Shown here: piece by piece, positions 1 through 8,803 of the stretch
Numbering within the stretch: position 1 is the stretch's first letter
Layout of the letters: the number at the start of each line of letters is the position of its first letter
Origin: Myxococcales bacterium
Lineage (GTDB): Bacteria; Myxococcota_A; Polyangia; Polyangiales; Polyangiaceae
Direction: 5' to 3'
Assembly: GCA_021847645.1 (NCBI GenBank)
Contig: JAJZQG010000002.1
Location: 1-64,000 of the forward strand
DNA: 64,000 bases
The notes under the pieces: generated by a model
Told to the model about the DNA's origin: nothing
What the model saw: only the letters and a program-made list of their open reading frames with translations
Databases searched by the model: none
Position numbers and translations under genes: made by a program

Positions 1-20
1 CCCGTGTATGCGACCGCCGC

Positions 21-40
21 GGGCGAGCTCACGCTCGCCC
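21..40. terminator. Perfect 8-bp hairpin, possible weak terminator
   Basis: GGGCGAGC-TCAC-GCTCGCCC forms a perfect stem with a 4-nt loop. It lies about 70 nt past the stop of the minus-strand DUF2505 gene. There is no T-tract on either side, so it could equally be a chance hairpin or part of a gene reaching in from outside the window. The rest of bases 1-107 shows no supportable gene. Confidence 0.22.
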
Positions 41-107
41 TGGCTCTGCCGACGCTTCAAGGCTCCGGCTTCGCCGGTTGTTTGGCCTCGGCTTCGCGTG
101 ATCCAGT

Positions 108-617
108 TTAGAGCCCCTTGGTCTTGATCCACTCGTTGGTGAAGTCGGCGCCGCGCGTGAAGTCGCGGGTCATGTCTCCGGCGATGCGGTCCTCGATCAT
201 GCCGCCGACCATCATGATCTTCACTTCGATCTTGAACGCTGCCAGGCGCCGCGTCTTCTTGTCACCGGCCTTCTCGAGCCAGATGTCCCCGTGGATGTGC
301 GTCTTCTCTTTCGCCACGTTGGATTCAATGTCCACGTGGTAGCGCTTGGCCTTCTTGTCGAAGCGCCCGTGCTCCTTGTACCCGAAGTTGTCCCCCAACA
401 CCTTCTTGACCGGCCCCGGCACGTCGCCTACCGGTGGAGCCACCTCGACCGTGCGCTCGAGAACGACGTCGTCATCACGCTTGACCGTGGCCTTCCAAAC
501 GGGGAACTTCAGCCTCTGCTTGAACAGGGTCGTGTTGTACTCTTCGTCGAAGAAGATCCTGCTCCAGTAGGTGTCCTCGTCGCACTCGAACACGTGGTCG
601 AACTTGACTTCCTTCAT
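108..617 (-). CDS. DUF2505 family protein
   Basis: A 169-aa soluble protein resembling the DUF2505 family (PF10698). It begins MKEVKFDHVFECDEDTYW, alternates charged and hydrophobic positions, and ends in a segment with GGMIEDRIAGDM. Related proteins are small SRPBCC/START-like folds thought to bind hydrophobic ligands; the ligand is unknown. No signal peptide or membrane segment is visible. The frame stays open much further upstream, but the upstream part is low-complexity Arg/Gly/Ala. I chose the ATG at 617 because a GGGAGA Shine-Dalgarno precedes it. It is divergent from ccmB. The family call is fairly secure; the function is not known. Confidence 0.8.
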   Translation of the reverse strand: MKEVKFDHVFECDEDTYWSRIFFDEEYNTTLFKQRLKFPVWKATVKRDDDVVLERTVEVAPPVGDVPGPVKKVLGDNFGYKEHGRFDKKAKRYHVDIESNVAKEKTHIHGDIWLEKAGDKKTRRLAAFKIEVKIMMVGGMIEDRIAGDMTRDFTRGADFTNEWIKTKGL

Positions 618-773
618 TCTGCATCTCCCAGCTGCGAAACGTCGGCGCCGCACCCCGCGAGGGCCAGCGAATCCCCATAGTTCACGGATGCACGCCAGGC
701 AACCATTCCCGTTCGCGTCCCCCGCCTCCCAGACCGCTGCCGCCCGGTCCGAACGGCCACGCGGGAGGTGTTC

Positions 774-1502
774 ATGATGGCTTCGCCCGCAGGTGCCGAC
801 GCCGGGCCGACCCGCGGCCCGGTCGGCTCGTGGCTCGCCAACGTCGGCTGGGTCTTTCACAAGGACCTGCTCATCGAGCGCGCGACACGCGAGATCACCA
901 CCACCAGCGCGTTCTTCGCCTGTCTGGTGGCCGTGACCGCCTCGGTCTCGCTGCACTCGGGCGCGGACACCAGGGTGCGCGTCGCCCCGGGCGTCATCTG
1001 GATCTCCATCGCATTCGCCGCCGTGCTGGCGGTCAGCAAGAGCTGGCACCGCGAGCGCGAGGAAGGCGCGCTGTACGGCCTGCTGGTCTCGCCGCTGGCG
1101 CGCAGCGCGATCTTCGCCGGCAAGGCCTTGAGCGTGATCGTGTTCCTGACGGTCGTTCAGGTCGTGGTCGTTCCGCTCACCGCCGTGCTCTTCTCGGTCG
1201 ACCTTCTGAGCGTGGCGCCTGGCTTGTTGCTCATCTCGGCCTGTGCAACCCCGGGCATCGCCGCCACCGGCACCCTGTTCGGCGCCATGACCGTGCGCAC
1301 CCGCGCCCGCGACCTCGTGCTCGCCAGCGTCCTGTTCCCGTTGCTTCTGCCGACCTTGCTGGCAGCCGTCGCCGCCACCCGCGAGCTGTTCGCCGGAGCG
1401 CCCGTCGGCGAGCTGCAGGACTATCTGGTCATCATGCTCGTGTTCGACGGCGTGTTCGTCGCTGGCGGCATGGCGTTGTTCGGCTCGCTCATCGAGGGAT
1501 GA
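774..1502 (+). CDS. ccmB: Heme exporter protein CcmB
   Basis: CcmB is the membrane subunit of the CcmAB(C) ABC-type complex of System I cytochrome c maturation, acting in the inner membrane. The protein (242 aa from this ATG, in the usual range of about 220 aa) has about six hydrophobic segments and the family features FHKDLLIERATRE near the N terminus and SWHREREEGALYGLLVSP in the first loop. A GGGAGG Shine-Dalgarno at 763-768 fits ATG 774; a GTG at 768 and ATG 777 are alternatives. No ccmA, ccmC or other ccm gene is next to it, which is unusual. The next gene starts 20 bp downstream on the same strand. Confidence 0.85.
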   Translation: MMASPAGADAGPTRGPVGSWLANVGWVFHKDLLIERATREITTTSAFFACLVAVTASVSLHSGADTRVRVAPGVIWISIAFAAVLAVSKSWHREREEGALYGLLVSPLARSAIFAGKALSVIVFLTVVQVVVVPLTAVLFSVDLLSVAPGLLLISACATPGIAATGTLFGAMTVRTRARDLVLASVLFPLLLPTLLAAVAATRELFAGAPVGELQDYLVIMLVFDGVFVAGGMALFGSLIEG

Positions 1503-1521
1503 GAGTGCTAGGGTAGCGCCC

Positions 1522-2145
1522 ATGCGGCTCGGGCTCATCGGACCGTGCCACGGCAACCTCACCGCGCTCCGCTCGCGGGCGGAGTTCGTTCTCGGCGAGC
1601 TCAACATCGACCGCGCCGTCTATCTCGGCGTCGACGGCGCGCTGGACGCGATGGTGCTGTCGTGGGCTCGGGAGATCGTCGCGTCGGATCCTTCCGACGC
1701 GGCGTTGTGGGCACGCGCTGCGGACGCTTGCGGGGCGTCCTCCTACCAGCGCATCGACGCATTCATCGAGAAGGAGCGCCGGCGCGCGCGGCTCAAGCTG
1801 CTCGAATGCCTGCCGCACGCCACGGCGCGCTCGGTCGAGCTGTTCGAGACCGTGGTATCGGTCTTGATCTACGACAAGGCGCACCTGGACGAAGACGACA
1901 TCCTGCCCGCGACGATCCTGGTGTTCGGCAAGAGCCGCGAGCCGTTGATTCACCGGGTGGGCTCGCGCATCTTCCTCAGCCCCGGCCCGGCCACCCACCC
2001 CGGCGGCGGGGTTGCCCTCCTGGCGGAAGAAGACGACGACAAGGTCATCATCACCCTCTTCGCGCCCGACGGAAAACCGGTGCGCAAGGAAACGGCCGCG
2101 CAGCTCGGCGCCAACGTCAGGGTCACGGTCCAGGGGGCCCGGTGA
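1522..2145 (+). CDS. Degenerate calcineurin-like phosphoesterase-family protein
   Basis: A 207-aa protein whose start (MRLGLIGPCHGNLTALRS) mirrors the YfcE/ApaH metallophosphoesterase start, in which the typical motif is D-x-H-G-N-L. Here the metal-binding Asp is Pro. The later GD motif reads GVDGALD, and the GHTH-type motif near the C terminus reads GKSR, ahead of a recognisable SPGPATHPGGG turn. The fold therefore seems kept while the metal site is lost, so an enzymatic role is unlikely (inference). The stop overlaps the nadD start (GTGA), implying translational coupling. A TAGGGT hexamer 7 nt before the ATG suggests a leaderless transcript start. Confidence 0.6.
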   Translation: MRLGLIGPCHGNLTALRSRAEFVLGELNIDRAVYLGVDGALDAMVLSWAREIVASDPSDAALWARAADACGASSYQRIDAFIEKERRRARLKLLECLPHATARSVELFETVVSVLIYDKAHLDEDDILPATILVFGKSREPLIHRVGSRIFLSPGPATHPGGGVALLAEEDDDKVIITLFAPDGKPVRKETAAQLGANVRVTVQGAR

Positions 2146-2711
2146 GCCAGACGGTCGCGATCTTTGGGGGAAGCTTCAATCCCCCGCATGTCGGTCACCT
2201 CATCGTGGCCGTCTATCTCCGCGCGGTGGCCCAGGTCGACCAGGTCCTGGTCGTTCCCTGCTTCATTCATCCGTTTGCCAAGCACCTGGCGTCCTTCGAG
2301 GACCGCTTGGACATGTGCCGCGCCGCGTTCGCTTGGATTCCGGGCGTCACGGTCTCCGATGTCGAACGGGAGCTGGGCGGCGAGAGCCGCACGCTGCGCA
2401 CCGTCCAGACCCTGGCCGCCCGGCATCCGGACTGGGCCCTGCGGCTGGTGGTCGGCTCCGACATCATCCCGGAGACGCCCCGGTGGTACGGCTTCGACGA
2501 AATTCGAGCGGTCGCCCCTCTTCTGGTGCTCGACCGTCCGCAGCCCGACCGTCCTGGGCCGTCCGGCGCACTGTTCCCCAACGTCAGCAGCTCGGCCGTT
2601 CGCGAGGCGTGCGCGCGAGGCGACTTCGATGCGGTCCGCGATCTGCTGCCCGCGCGGGTGCTCGAGCACATCCGGGCCCGCGGCCTGTTCGCCCGGAGCA
2701 ACGACACATGA
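2142..2711 (+). CDS. nadD: Nicotinate-nucleotide adenylyltransferase
   Basis: NadD transfers AMP from ATP to nicotinate mononucleotide to give deamido-NAD+, a step of NAD biosynthesis in the cytoplasm. The 189-aa protein has the nucleotidyltransferase signature GGSFNPPHVGH at residues 9-19 and the C-terminal VSSSAVREA version of the ISSTxIR motif. Length matches the family. The GTG start is fixed by the GTGA overlap with the preceding gene; the end overlaps the next gene by ATGA. These overlaps make a translationally coupled trio. Confidence 0.93.
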   Translation: MSQTVAIFGGSFNPPHVGHLIVAVYLRAVAQVDQVLVVPCFIHPFAKHLASFEDRLDMCRAAFAWIPGVTVSDVERELGGESRTLRTVQTLAARHPDWALRLVVGSDIIPETPRWYGFDEIRAVAPLLVLDRPQPDRPGPSGALFPNVSSSAVREACARGDFDAVRDLLPARVLEHIRARGLFARSNDT

Positions 2712-3619
2712 CCGCGCTGGTGCACGTCCACATCCACGGAGCCGGCAAGGTCGGACGCGCGCTTGCTGCCGGGCTCCGTCGAGCCGGCTGGAAGGTTCGT
2801 CTGTCGAGCCACCGCAGGGACCCATCGCCGCTCATTCGCAGCCGGATGGTCGTGCTCGCCGTGCGGGACAGCGAGCTGGCGGAGGTGGCCCGTCGATGGG
2901 CGCGGGATGGAAGGGTTGCCGAGGGCTCGGTCGTGCTTCACACGGCCGGAGCGCGAACCTGGTGGGATCTGGATCCGCTCCGGCGGCAGGGCACGTCGGT
3001 AGGGCAGATGCACCCCTTGCTGTCGTTCATCGGCGGTCGGCAGCAGGTCTGCTGGTCGGGCGCCTCGATGTTGGTGGACGGTGATGCGGCGGCGGTCGCG
3101 GCGGGAAGGGAGATCGCCCGGGCGTTGGGCATGCGGCCACGGAGCATGCCCGAGCTGGATCGCGCCGCATATCACGCGTCGGCTGCACTGGTGGCGGGCG
3201 GAGCGGCCGCGCTGGTGTGGGCGGCCAGCACGATGTTGTGCCGGGCGGCGGGTGTGAGCCGGCGCGAAGCGGAAAAGATGCTGGCGCCGCTGTTGCTCAG
3301 CGTGACGGACAACGTGGAACGCACGGGGCTACCGGGAGCGCTGAGCGGCCCGATCCGGCGGGCCGACGCCGCGACGCTGGGCGAGCACCTGAAAGCGGCG
3401 AGGCGATACGCACCGCAGCACGAGGCCCTGGTTCGGGAGGTAGGGCGGGTGCAGCTAGGCATGGCGGGCGAGTTGGGTGAGGCGTCCGTCACAGCGTTGG
3501 GCCAAGTCAAGCGGCTGCTCGATGGTCGAACGGCGCAACGGACACGGTCCAAGGAGCGGCCCGGCGTGCGCGACGGCAAGCCCGGATCGCTGGACCGCAA
3601 GGACCGGTCGAGACTATGA
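2708..3619 (+). CDS. Rossmann-like / DUF2520 domain protein
   Basis: A 303-aa protein of the Rossmann-like plus DUF2520 type. Residues 1-110 carry a nucleotide-binding fold with a GAGKVGRAL loop; the following helical domain resembles the C-terminal domain of pyrroline-5-carboxylate reductase/6-phosphogluconate dehydrogenase relatives and includes QMHPLLSF and YHASAALVAGG. Such proteins are presumed NAD(P)-dependent oxidoreductases; the substrate is unknown, although in other bacteria they are often near panC/panB. The last 40 residues are basic and low-complexity. The ATG overlaps the nadD stop. Confidence 0.82.
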   Translation: MTALVHVHIHGAGKVGRALAAGLRRAGWKVRLSSHRRDPSPLIRSRMVVLAVRDSELAEVARRWARDGRVAEGSVVLHTAGARTWWDLDPLRRQGTSVGQMHPLLSFIGGRQQVCWSGASMLVDGDAAAVAAGREIARALGMRPRSMPELDRAAYHASAALVAGGAAALVWAASTMLCRAAGVSRREAEKMLAPLLLSVTDNVERTGLPGALSGPIRRADAATLGEHLKAARRYAPQHEALVREVGRVQLGMAGELGEASVTALGQVKRLLDGRTAQRTRSKERPGVRDGKPGSLDRKDRSRL

Positions 3620-3675
3620 GCGTTGCGACACATGAAGCGGCGAGCTGGCGCTGGTACGGGAAAGTGTTCGGAAGG

Positions 3676-3704
3676 TTGATCGATGCCGTCGGGGCCGATA
3701 GGCT
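3676..3704 (+). promoter_or_regulatory. Candidate sigma-70-type promoter
   Basis: TTGATC, a 17-bp spacer and TAGGCT, placed about 36 bp before the ATG at 3741. Four of six bases match the consensus at each box. No other promoter-like pair is obvious in the 120-bp gap after the DUF2520 gene. Confidence 0.38.
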
Positions 3705-3740
3705 TACGGGAAGCGGGGTGATCCGTTGAGAGTACGTTTG

Positions 3741-4649
3741 ATGAAGGGTTGGTCCTGGCTTCTTGTGGCAGCTGCGTTGGGTATGGGCGTGGAAGGCACG
3801 GCCGCTGCGCAGCACAAGGCCCACGCGGCGGAGCAGACGGCGGACGCCGACACGACGCTGATGCGGGCGCAAAAAGCGTGGGAAGAGGCGGAGTTGACAC
3901 GCGCGGCGGACCTGTACGAGCAGGCGCTGAAAGAAGGCGGGCTGTACCCGGCAGACGTGCTGGTCGCGTACGCGCGCATCGGGACGGTCCGCGCGGCGAT
4001 GAACCAACGCAATGGCGCGCTGAGCGCCTTCCGCGTGGCCGCCTCGCTGGACCCGGGCTTCGAGCTGCCGTCCGAGGCGGGTCCCAAGGCCAAGGCGCTC
4101 TACAAACAGGCGCGGGCCGACGCTGCCCAGCAGGGCGGCAAGCTCGAGGTGACGGCCGAGGTTCCGACGCAGGGCGCCGCAGGTAAGACATTCTTGGTGA
4201 CCGCCCACGTGCCCGAGGCGTTCGTGCCGCTGGTCGTCGACGTTGGCATCACGGTGTCGGACCCGTCGGTGTCGAGCACGTCGGTCAAGCCCTGGTCGGA
4301 GAAGAAGCCGGTGGCTCCTGAGGTTCAGTTCGAGGTTCCTGGGAAGGCCGTGGTGCCGGGTGCGAACCTGCTGGTGCGCGTCGATGTGCTCGACGGACAC
4401 GGCAACCGGTGGGCATCGACGCAGTCGCGGGTCAAGGTCGACGCTCGCAAGAGGCCGCTCGAAACGATGGACGCCGGTGCTATGGTACCCGGTGACGACG
4501 AGAACACGACCAAGAGCAAGTCCGGTGGATTCTGGCACAGTCCGTGGCCGTGGGTAATCGGCGGCGCGGTCGTCGCCGGCGGCGTTGCGACCTACTTCAT
4601 GACGCGGCCGACCTCGGACGTGACGGTGAGTGCGCCAACATGGCAATGA
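3741..4649 (+). CDS. Secreted TPR-like protein with C-terminal membrane anchor
   Basis: About 302 aa. It has an N-terminal signal peptide (MKGWSWLLVAAALGMGVEG, cleavage near AAAQ), then a helical TPR-like region with AQKAWEEAELTRAADLYEQA, a beta-rich middle domain, and one transmembrane helix near the C terminus (WPWVIGGAVVAGGVATYFM). Myxobacterial genomes carry many such TPR/Ig-like envelope proteins of unknown role. ATG 3741 gives a clean signal peptide; an in-frame TTG lies at 3726. Kinase 1 follows 65 bp downstream on the same strand, so a functional link is possible but unproven. Confidence 0.75.
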   Translation: MKGWSWLLVAAALGMGVEGTAAAQHKAHAAEQTADADTTLMRAQKAWEEAELTRAADLYEQALKEGGLYPADVLVAYARIGTVRAAMNQRNGALSAFRVAASLDPGFELPSEAGPKAKALYKQARADAAQQGGKLEVTAEVPTQGAAGKTFLVTAHVPEAFVPLVVDVGITVSDPSVSSTSVKPWSEKKPVAPEVQFEVPGKAVVPGANLLVRVDVLDGHGNRWASTQSRVKVDARKRPLETMDAGAMVPGDDENTTKSKSGGFWHSPWPWVIGGAVVAGGVATYFMTRPTSDVTVSAPTWQ

Positions 4650-4714
4650 GACCGCAACATGAGTTACCATAGCCCCGCCTTCGTCGCGGATGCCGCAAGG
4701 CGGATGCCGAGCTG

Positions 4715-7117
4715 ATGACGAGAGGTCCGAACCAAGACCCTGAGCTGGGCCGTTCCTCGGGGAGCGGAGACACGGGCTCTGCCGCAAGCGACGACGGCGC
4801 ATACGGAACGTACTTCCTGGGCCGCTACCGCGTCGTCGACGAGATCGGTGTCGGCGGCATGGCGAGCGTGCACCTGGCGCGCATGGATGGGGCCGGCGGG
4901 TTCCAGAAGTGGGTGGCCATCAAGAAGATCCACCCGCACCTCATCGAAGACGAGCAGTTCATCCACATGTTCCTGGACGAGGCGCGCATCGCGGCGCGCA
5001 TCTCGCATCCGAACGTGGCGCAGGTGTTCGATCTGGGCGTGCATGAGAACACGTACTGGATCGCGATGGAGTACCTGCACGGTGAGCCTCTTCGTGAGAT
5101 CATGCGCTGGAACGAGGACAACGGTCTCGCCACTCGTCCGGAGCTGGCGGCGCGCATGGTTGCCGACGCGGCCGAGGGATTGCACGCCGCCCACGAGCTG
5201 CGCGGCAAGAACGGCGAGCCCCTGAACCTCGTGCACCGCGACGTATCCCCGCACAACCTGTTCGTGACCTACGAGGGCATGGTCAAGGTCGTGGACTTTG
5301 GCATCGCCAAGGTATCGGGCAGGTTGTCGAGCACGCGGGCCGGAACCCTCAAGGGCAAGCTGGCGTACATGTCGCCCGAGCAGGTGCGCGGCAGCGCCAT
5401 CGACCGTCGCACCGACATCTTCGCGCTGGGCGTGGTGCTCTGGGAGCTGACAACCGGCCAGCGCCTGTTCCGCATGGACAGCGACCTGGAGACCCTCGAG
5501 AAGGTGCAGGCTTGCGTCGTGCCTCCCCCCTCCTCGCTGCGGCCCGACTACCCGGCCGAGCTCGAGTCCGTGGTGATGCGCGCGCTGCAGCGTCGCGCCG
5601 ACACCCGCTACCAGACAGCGCGCGAGCTTTCCCGCGCGCTGCAGCAGTACCTGATGCACGCCGGTCAGTTCGTCGGCCCCGAAGAATGCGCCTCCTACGT
5701 GACGGGCATCTTCGGCGACCGCATCCGCAAGCGCGAGGCGCACCTTCGATGGGCGGCCGAGGTCACGCAGACCATCTCGCTGGACTCCATTCGCGAGTCC
5801 GCGGTGCAGGCATACGACGAGATCTCGATGAACTCCTACGAGTCGGTCTCGAACGACGGTGAGCCACGTTCCTCCGGTGGCTCGGCGGTCACCGCGCGCC
5901 CTCCCCGCGCGAAAGCCCCTGCAGTCGCGCAAGCCCCTGCGATCCGCTCCGCGGCCGAGCCGGACTACGCCCAACCGGCACCTGCCCCCGGTCCGGCGCG
6001 CCTTCCTCCGCCGGCCCACGGCATCCACATGCCTGCGCCACGCGTGCGTCCCGACCTCGCCGCGCAGCCCAAGAGCTCCGTGGTCATCACCACCACGCCC
6101 CCGTCCTCGCCCAACATGCCCTACCAGGGCGGCTACAATGAAGACGACGAGGAAGAGGACATCGCCACAATCGTGGTGCCGTCGCGCCTTGTGCTCGATC
6201 AGGTCCCGAGCGCGCCGCTGCCTGCGGCCGGAGCGCCGGTACCGGTTGGGCACCACGCTGCCGCTGCCCCGCCTCAAGCCGCCCCGCAGCAACAAGTCGC
6301 GTATCCTCCGCAAGCCGGCGGCTATCCGCCGCAACAGGGGACGCCCGTCGGTCAGCCGACCTCGGCCGCGATGGCGGCGCAGCATCCGCCGCAGCCGATG
6401 AACCCCATGATGCAGCCGGCGCCCCAGATGGACCAATCGCCGCAAGCCTGGCCCAACTTCTACCCGCCCGGCGTGCTGCCCCCGCGCATCGACGAAACCA
6501 TGCAACTGCCTGCGGCGCGGCAGAACCACATGGTCGTCTACATAGCGGCCGCCGTCGGGACGTTCTTCGTCGTCGTCGGTCTAGCCGCGGTGATCCTGTT
6601 GCGATCCCGTGCCGAGTCACGCGCTCAAGTCGCGGCGTCGGCGACTGCGGAACCCGCCCAGACCACGGCAGCGGCAACGACAACGACCGCTCCGACGGCG
6701 ACCGCGGCACCGACCCAACCACCGCAACCATCGACGGCAGCTGCGACGACGTCCACGGCGCCTCCGCCGGCAACGACGACCGCGCCGCCCGCCACGCCGC
6801 CTCCTCCAGCCACGGTGGCGAAGGCACCGCCTGCCACCACGAAGACGGGCGCGCCGCCTCCGACCAACGAGCCCCCGGCCGCGACCGGCGGCTCGACAGG
6901 CAAGGCTGAGCCCGGATATCTCACGGTCGTGTGCAGTCCTTTCTGCGACTCGGTTTCCGCCGGTGGTCGCAATCTGGGGCCGTCTCCCGTCGTTCACGTG
7001 GCTTTGCCCCCCGGGCAGTATCGGGTTGTGCTCAAGCGGACGGGCGGTTCGACCAAGGTGGTTCCGGCCGTCATCGTGTCAGGCCAGGTCACCTCCCAAC
7101 GCGTGTCCATGGACTAG
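4715..7117 (+). CDS. Ser/Thr protein kinase with C-terminal PEGA-like sensor (kinase 1)
   Basis: An 800-aa eukaryote-like Ser/Thr kinase. The catalytic domain covers about residues 38-310: glycine loop [11 protein letters not shown]-binding Lys70, HRD at 174-176 in [11 protein letters not shown] at 194-196 and SPE at 220-222, so it should be active. A Pro/Ala/Gln-rich juxtamembrane region follows, then a transmembrane helix at about 606-629, an Ala/Thr/Pro-rich linker and a PEGA-like beta domain (about 735-800) with [12 protein letters not shown]. The C-terminal part should lie outside the inner membrane as a sensor. A lipoprotein gene begins 7 bp after the stop and is probably co-transcribed. 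Substrates are unknown. Confidence 0.9.
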   Translation: MTRGPNQDPELGRSSGSGDTGSAASDDGAYGTYFLGRYRVVDEIGVGGMASVHLARMDGAGGFQKWVAIKKIHPHLIEDEQFIHMFLDEARIAARISHPNVAQVFDLGVHENTYWIAMEYLHGEPLREIMRWNEDNGLATRPELAARMVADAAEGLHAAHELRGKNGEPLNLVHRDVSPHNLFVTYEGMVKVVDFGIAKVSGRLSSTRAGTLKGKLAYMSPEQVRGSAIDRRTDIFALGVVLWELTTGQRLFRMDSDLETLEKVQACVVPPPSSLRPDYPAELESVVMRALQRRADTRYQTARELSRALQQYLMHAGQFVGPEECASYVTGIFGDRIRKREAHLRWAAEVTQTISLDSIRESAVQAYDEISMNSYESVSNDGEPRSSGGSAVTARPPRAKAPAVAQAPAIRSAAEPDYAQPAPAPGPARLPPPAHGIHMPAPRVRPDLAAQPKSSVVITTTPPSSPNMPYQGGYNEDDEEEDIATIVVPSRLVLDQVPSAPLPAAGAPVPVGHHAAAAPPQAAPQQQVAYPPQAGGYPPQQGTPVGQPTSAAMAAQHPPQPMNPMMQPAPQMDQSPQAWPNFYPPGVLPPRIDETMQLPAARQNHMVVYIAAAVGTFFVVVGLAAVILLRSRAESRAQVAASATAEPAQTTAAATTTTAPTATAAPTQPPQPSTAAATTSTAPPPATTTAPPATPPPPATVAKAPPATTKTGAPPPTNEPPAATGGSTGKAEPGYLTVVCSPFCDSVSAGGRNLGPSPVVHVALPPGQYRVVLKRTGGSTKVVPAVIVSGQVTSQRVSMD

Positions 7118-7123
7118 GTCAAC

Positions 7124-8803
7124 ATGCGCCACCTTCATCCCCATTCGCTTGCCTCAAGGCTTGTGGCACCCGCAGGGCTGGCCGTCGCCCTCGGCGGCCC
7201 TTGGTTCGTCTCTTGCGCGTCCAAGCCACAAATCGATGTCGCGGTGCTGGACCCGAACGGGTTCCGGGCCGGCGCCGCTTGGGCGCAGTTGGTGATCTAT
7301 CCCGAGACGTGTCCCACGGACGACTCGCTCGAAGCCGGTGACGTGACCTCCAACGTCAAGCTCTACAGCGTGCCGGCGTCGCAGGGGTTCCCGACCATTG
7401 GCGACCTGGACAAGGCCAAGTTCGGCTTCGCGGTCATCCTTCGCGACGACACCTGCGGGGTGACAGCGTTCGGCTGCACGCCGGTGGATCTCGAGCACCA
7501 CAGGCACATCACGATCCTGCTCAACGACCACAAGAGCGACTTGACTCCGGTGGACCCGGGCAAAGCGCGGTGCGACGCGTCCGCCGGGCAGAAGTGTGAC
7601 CAGGGCTCCTGCATCGGGGGCGAGCCGAGCGACGGCGGGACCGACGCGCCCAACGACCAGCACACCCCGGAAGCAGGCGGGACCTGCAACCTGCAGCTGG
7701 TTGGCGCGGCGAACTTCGACGATCCCATCGCTGCGGGCGCGGCGTTCGCCGGTCCCACGGTGGTCGCAACGCCCAAGGGCTTCGTGGTGGTCTACCGCGA
7801 GGTGGACTCGACAGGATCGAACGCGAGGGCGGTGCGCCAGTTCGTGGGAGACGACGGGACCAAGGGCGCGCGATCGAATTCGACCGTCAAAGGGTGCGCC
7901 GGCCAGCTCGGGTCCGACGGCGTGGCCGCGACCTGGAGCGCCTCTCAGGCCGCCGGTTTCATGGTTGTCGCGGCTCCTGCGTGCAACACCGATGCACCCG
8001 AGGCCTACGTCGCCAACTTCGATCAGGATGGGCAGGTCCTGGCCGACGTGTCCTATCCTCTGCCGGAGGAGATCAAGCTCGCCAATGTCGAAGCCGCGGC
8101 TGCCTATCCGACGTCGACTCAATACATGCTGGCCGCGGTCTCCGGCGGCGCTTCGAGCGCGGCTCCGGTGCTGTACACGTTCGACGGCGTCTCGGTGAAC
8201 GCGAACTTCGCCGCGATCCAAAACGGCGGCGGAGTCGCCACGTTCGCACACGTCGCGGCGGCGACGGGGATCGTAGCGACCTTGGCCGACTCCGATGCGA
8301 GCGGCGGACAGACCGCGCTTTCCGTACAACCGCCCGGCTCCGGAGTGATCGCAACGTCGTTCCTGGCACAGGGAGCCTTCGCGACGCTGGCCGTGTGGGG
8401 CAGCCGTGCGCTGGCCGCGATCCCCAGCAGCACGGGGATGGACTGGAACCTCGTGGACGCCTCGGGCGATCCCGTGGCGAATGGCAAGCTGAGCGGCGGG
8501 CCATTCGGCTCGATCGATTCGGCGGCACTCAACGACCACGTGCTGCTGGCCGGCGGAGCCACGAGCAAGATCACCGTGTTCCGGATGGATGATGCATCGG
8601 GCACGCTCTCGGGCGGAGCCGCGCTGCAGACCGCGCTGACCTCGTCGCTCGGCAGCGCAACCCTGGCGAACTACGATGGAGGCCGCGTTTCGATCGCAGC
8701 CGCGCGCAACCGCGTGGTGATTGCCTGGCTCAACTCCGAGGCCCCCGTTGCCGATGCCACGACCGCGCCGGGTGGCTTCGCCGTGCTGACCTGTGACAAC
8801 TGA
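7124..8803 (+). CDS. Putative lipoprotein, hypothetical
   Basis: A 559-aa protein with an N-terminal signal and a lipobox-like WFVSC at about residues 27-31. The first 170 residues contain several Cys residues, followed by a Gly/Asp/Thr-rich linker (SDGGTDAPNDQHTPEAGG) and a long repetitive beta-rich C-terminal region, rich in Ala, Gly and Ser, that suggests a beta-propeller (inference). No enzymatic motif is visible. It sits directly behind kinase 1, so it may be a partner or target of the kinase at the cell surface. Its end overlaps the likely start of the methyltransferase gene. Confidence 0.7.
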   Translation: MRHLHPHSLASRLVAPAGLAVALGGPWFVSCASKPQIDVAVLDPNGFRAGAAWAQLVIYPETCPTDDSLEAGDVTSNVKLYSVPASQGFPTIGDLDKAKFGFAVILRDDTCGVTAFGCTPVDLEHHRHITILLNDHKSDLTPVDPGKARCDASAGQKCDQGSCIGGEPSDGGTDAPNDQHTPEAGGTCNLQLVGAANFDDPIAAGAAFAGPTVVATPKGFVVVYREVDSTGSNARAVRQFVGDDGTKGARSNSTVKGCAGQLGSDGVAATWSASQAAGFMVVAAPACNTDAPEAYVANFDQDGQVLADVSYPLPEEIKLANVEAAAAYPTSTQYMLAAVSGGASSAAPVLYTFDGVSVNANFAAIQNGGGVATFAHVAAATGIVATLADSDASGGQTALSVQPPGSGVIATSFLAQGAFATLAVWGSRALAAIPSSTGMDWNLVDASGDPVANGKLSGGPFGSIDSAALNDHVLLAGGATSKITVFRMDDASGTLSGGAALQTALTSSLGSATLANYDGGRVSIAAARNRVVIAWLNSEAPVADATTAPGGFAVLTCDN

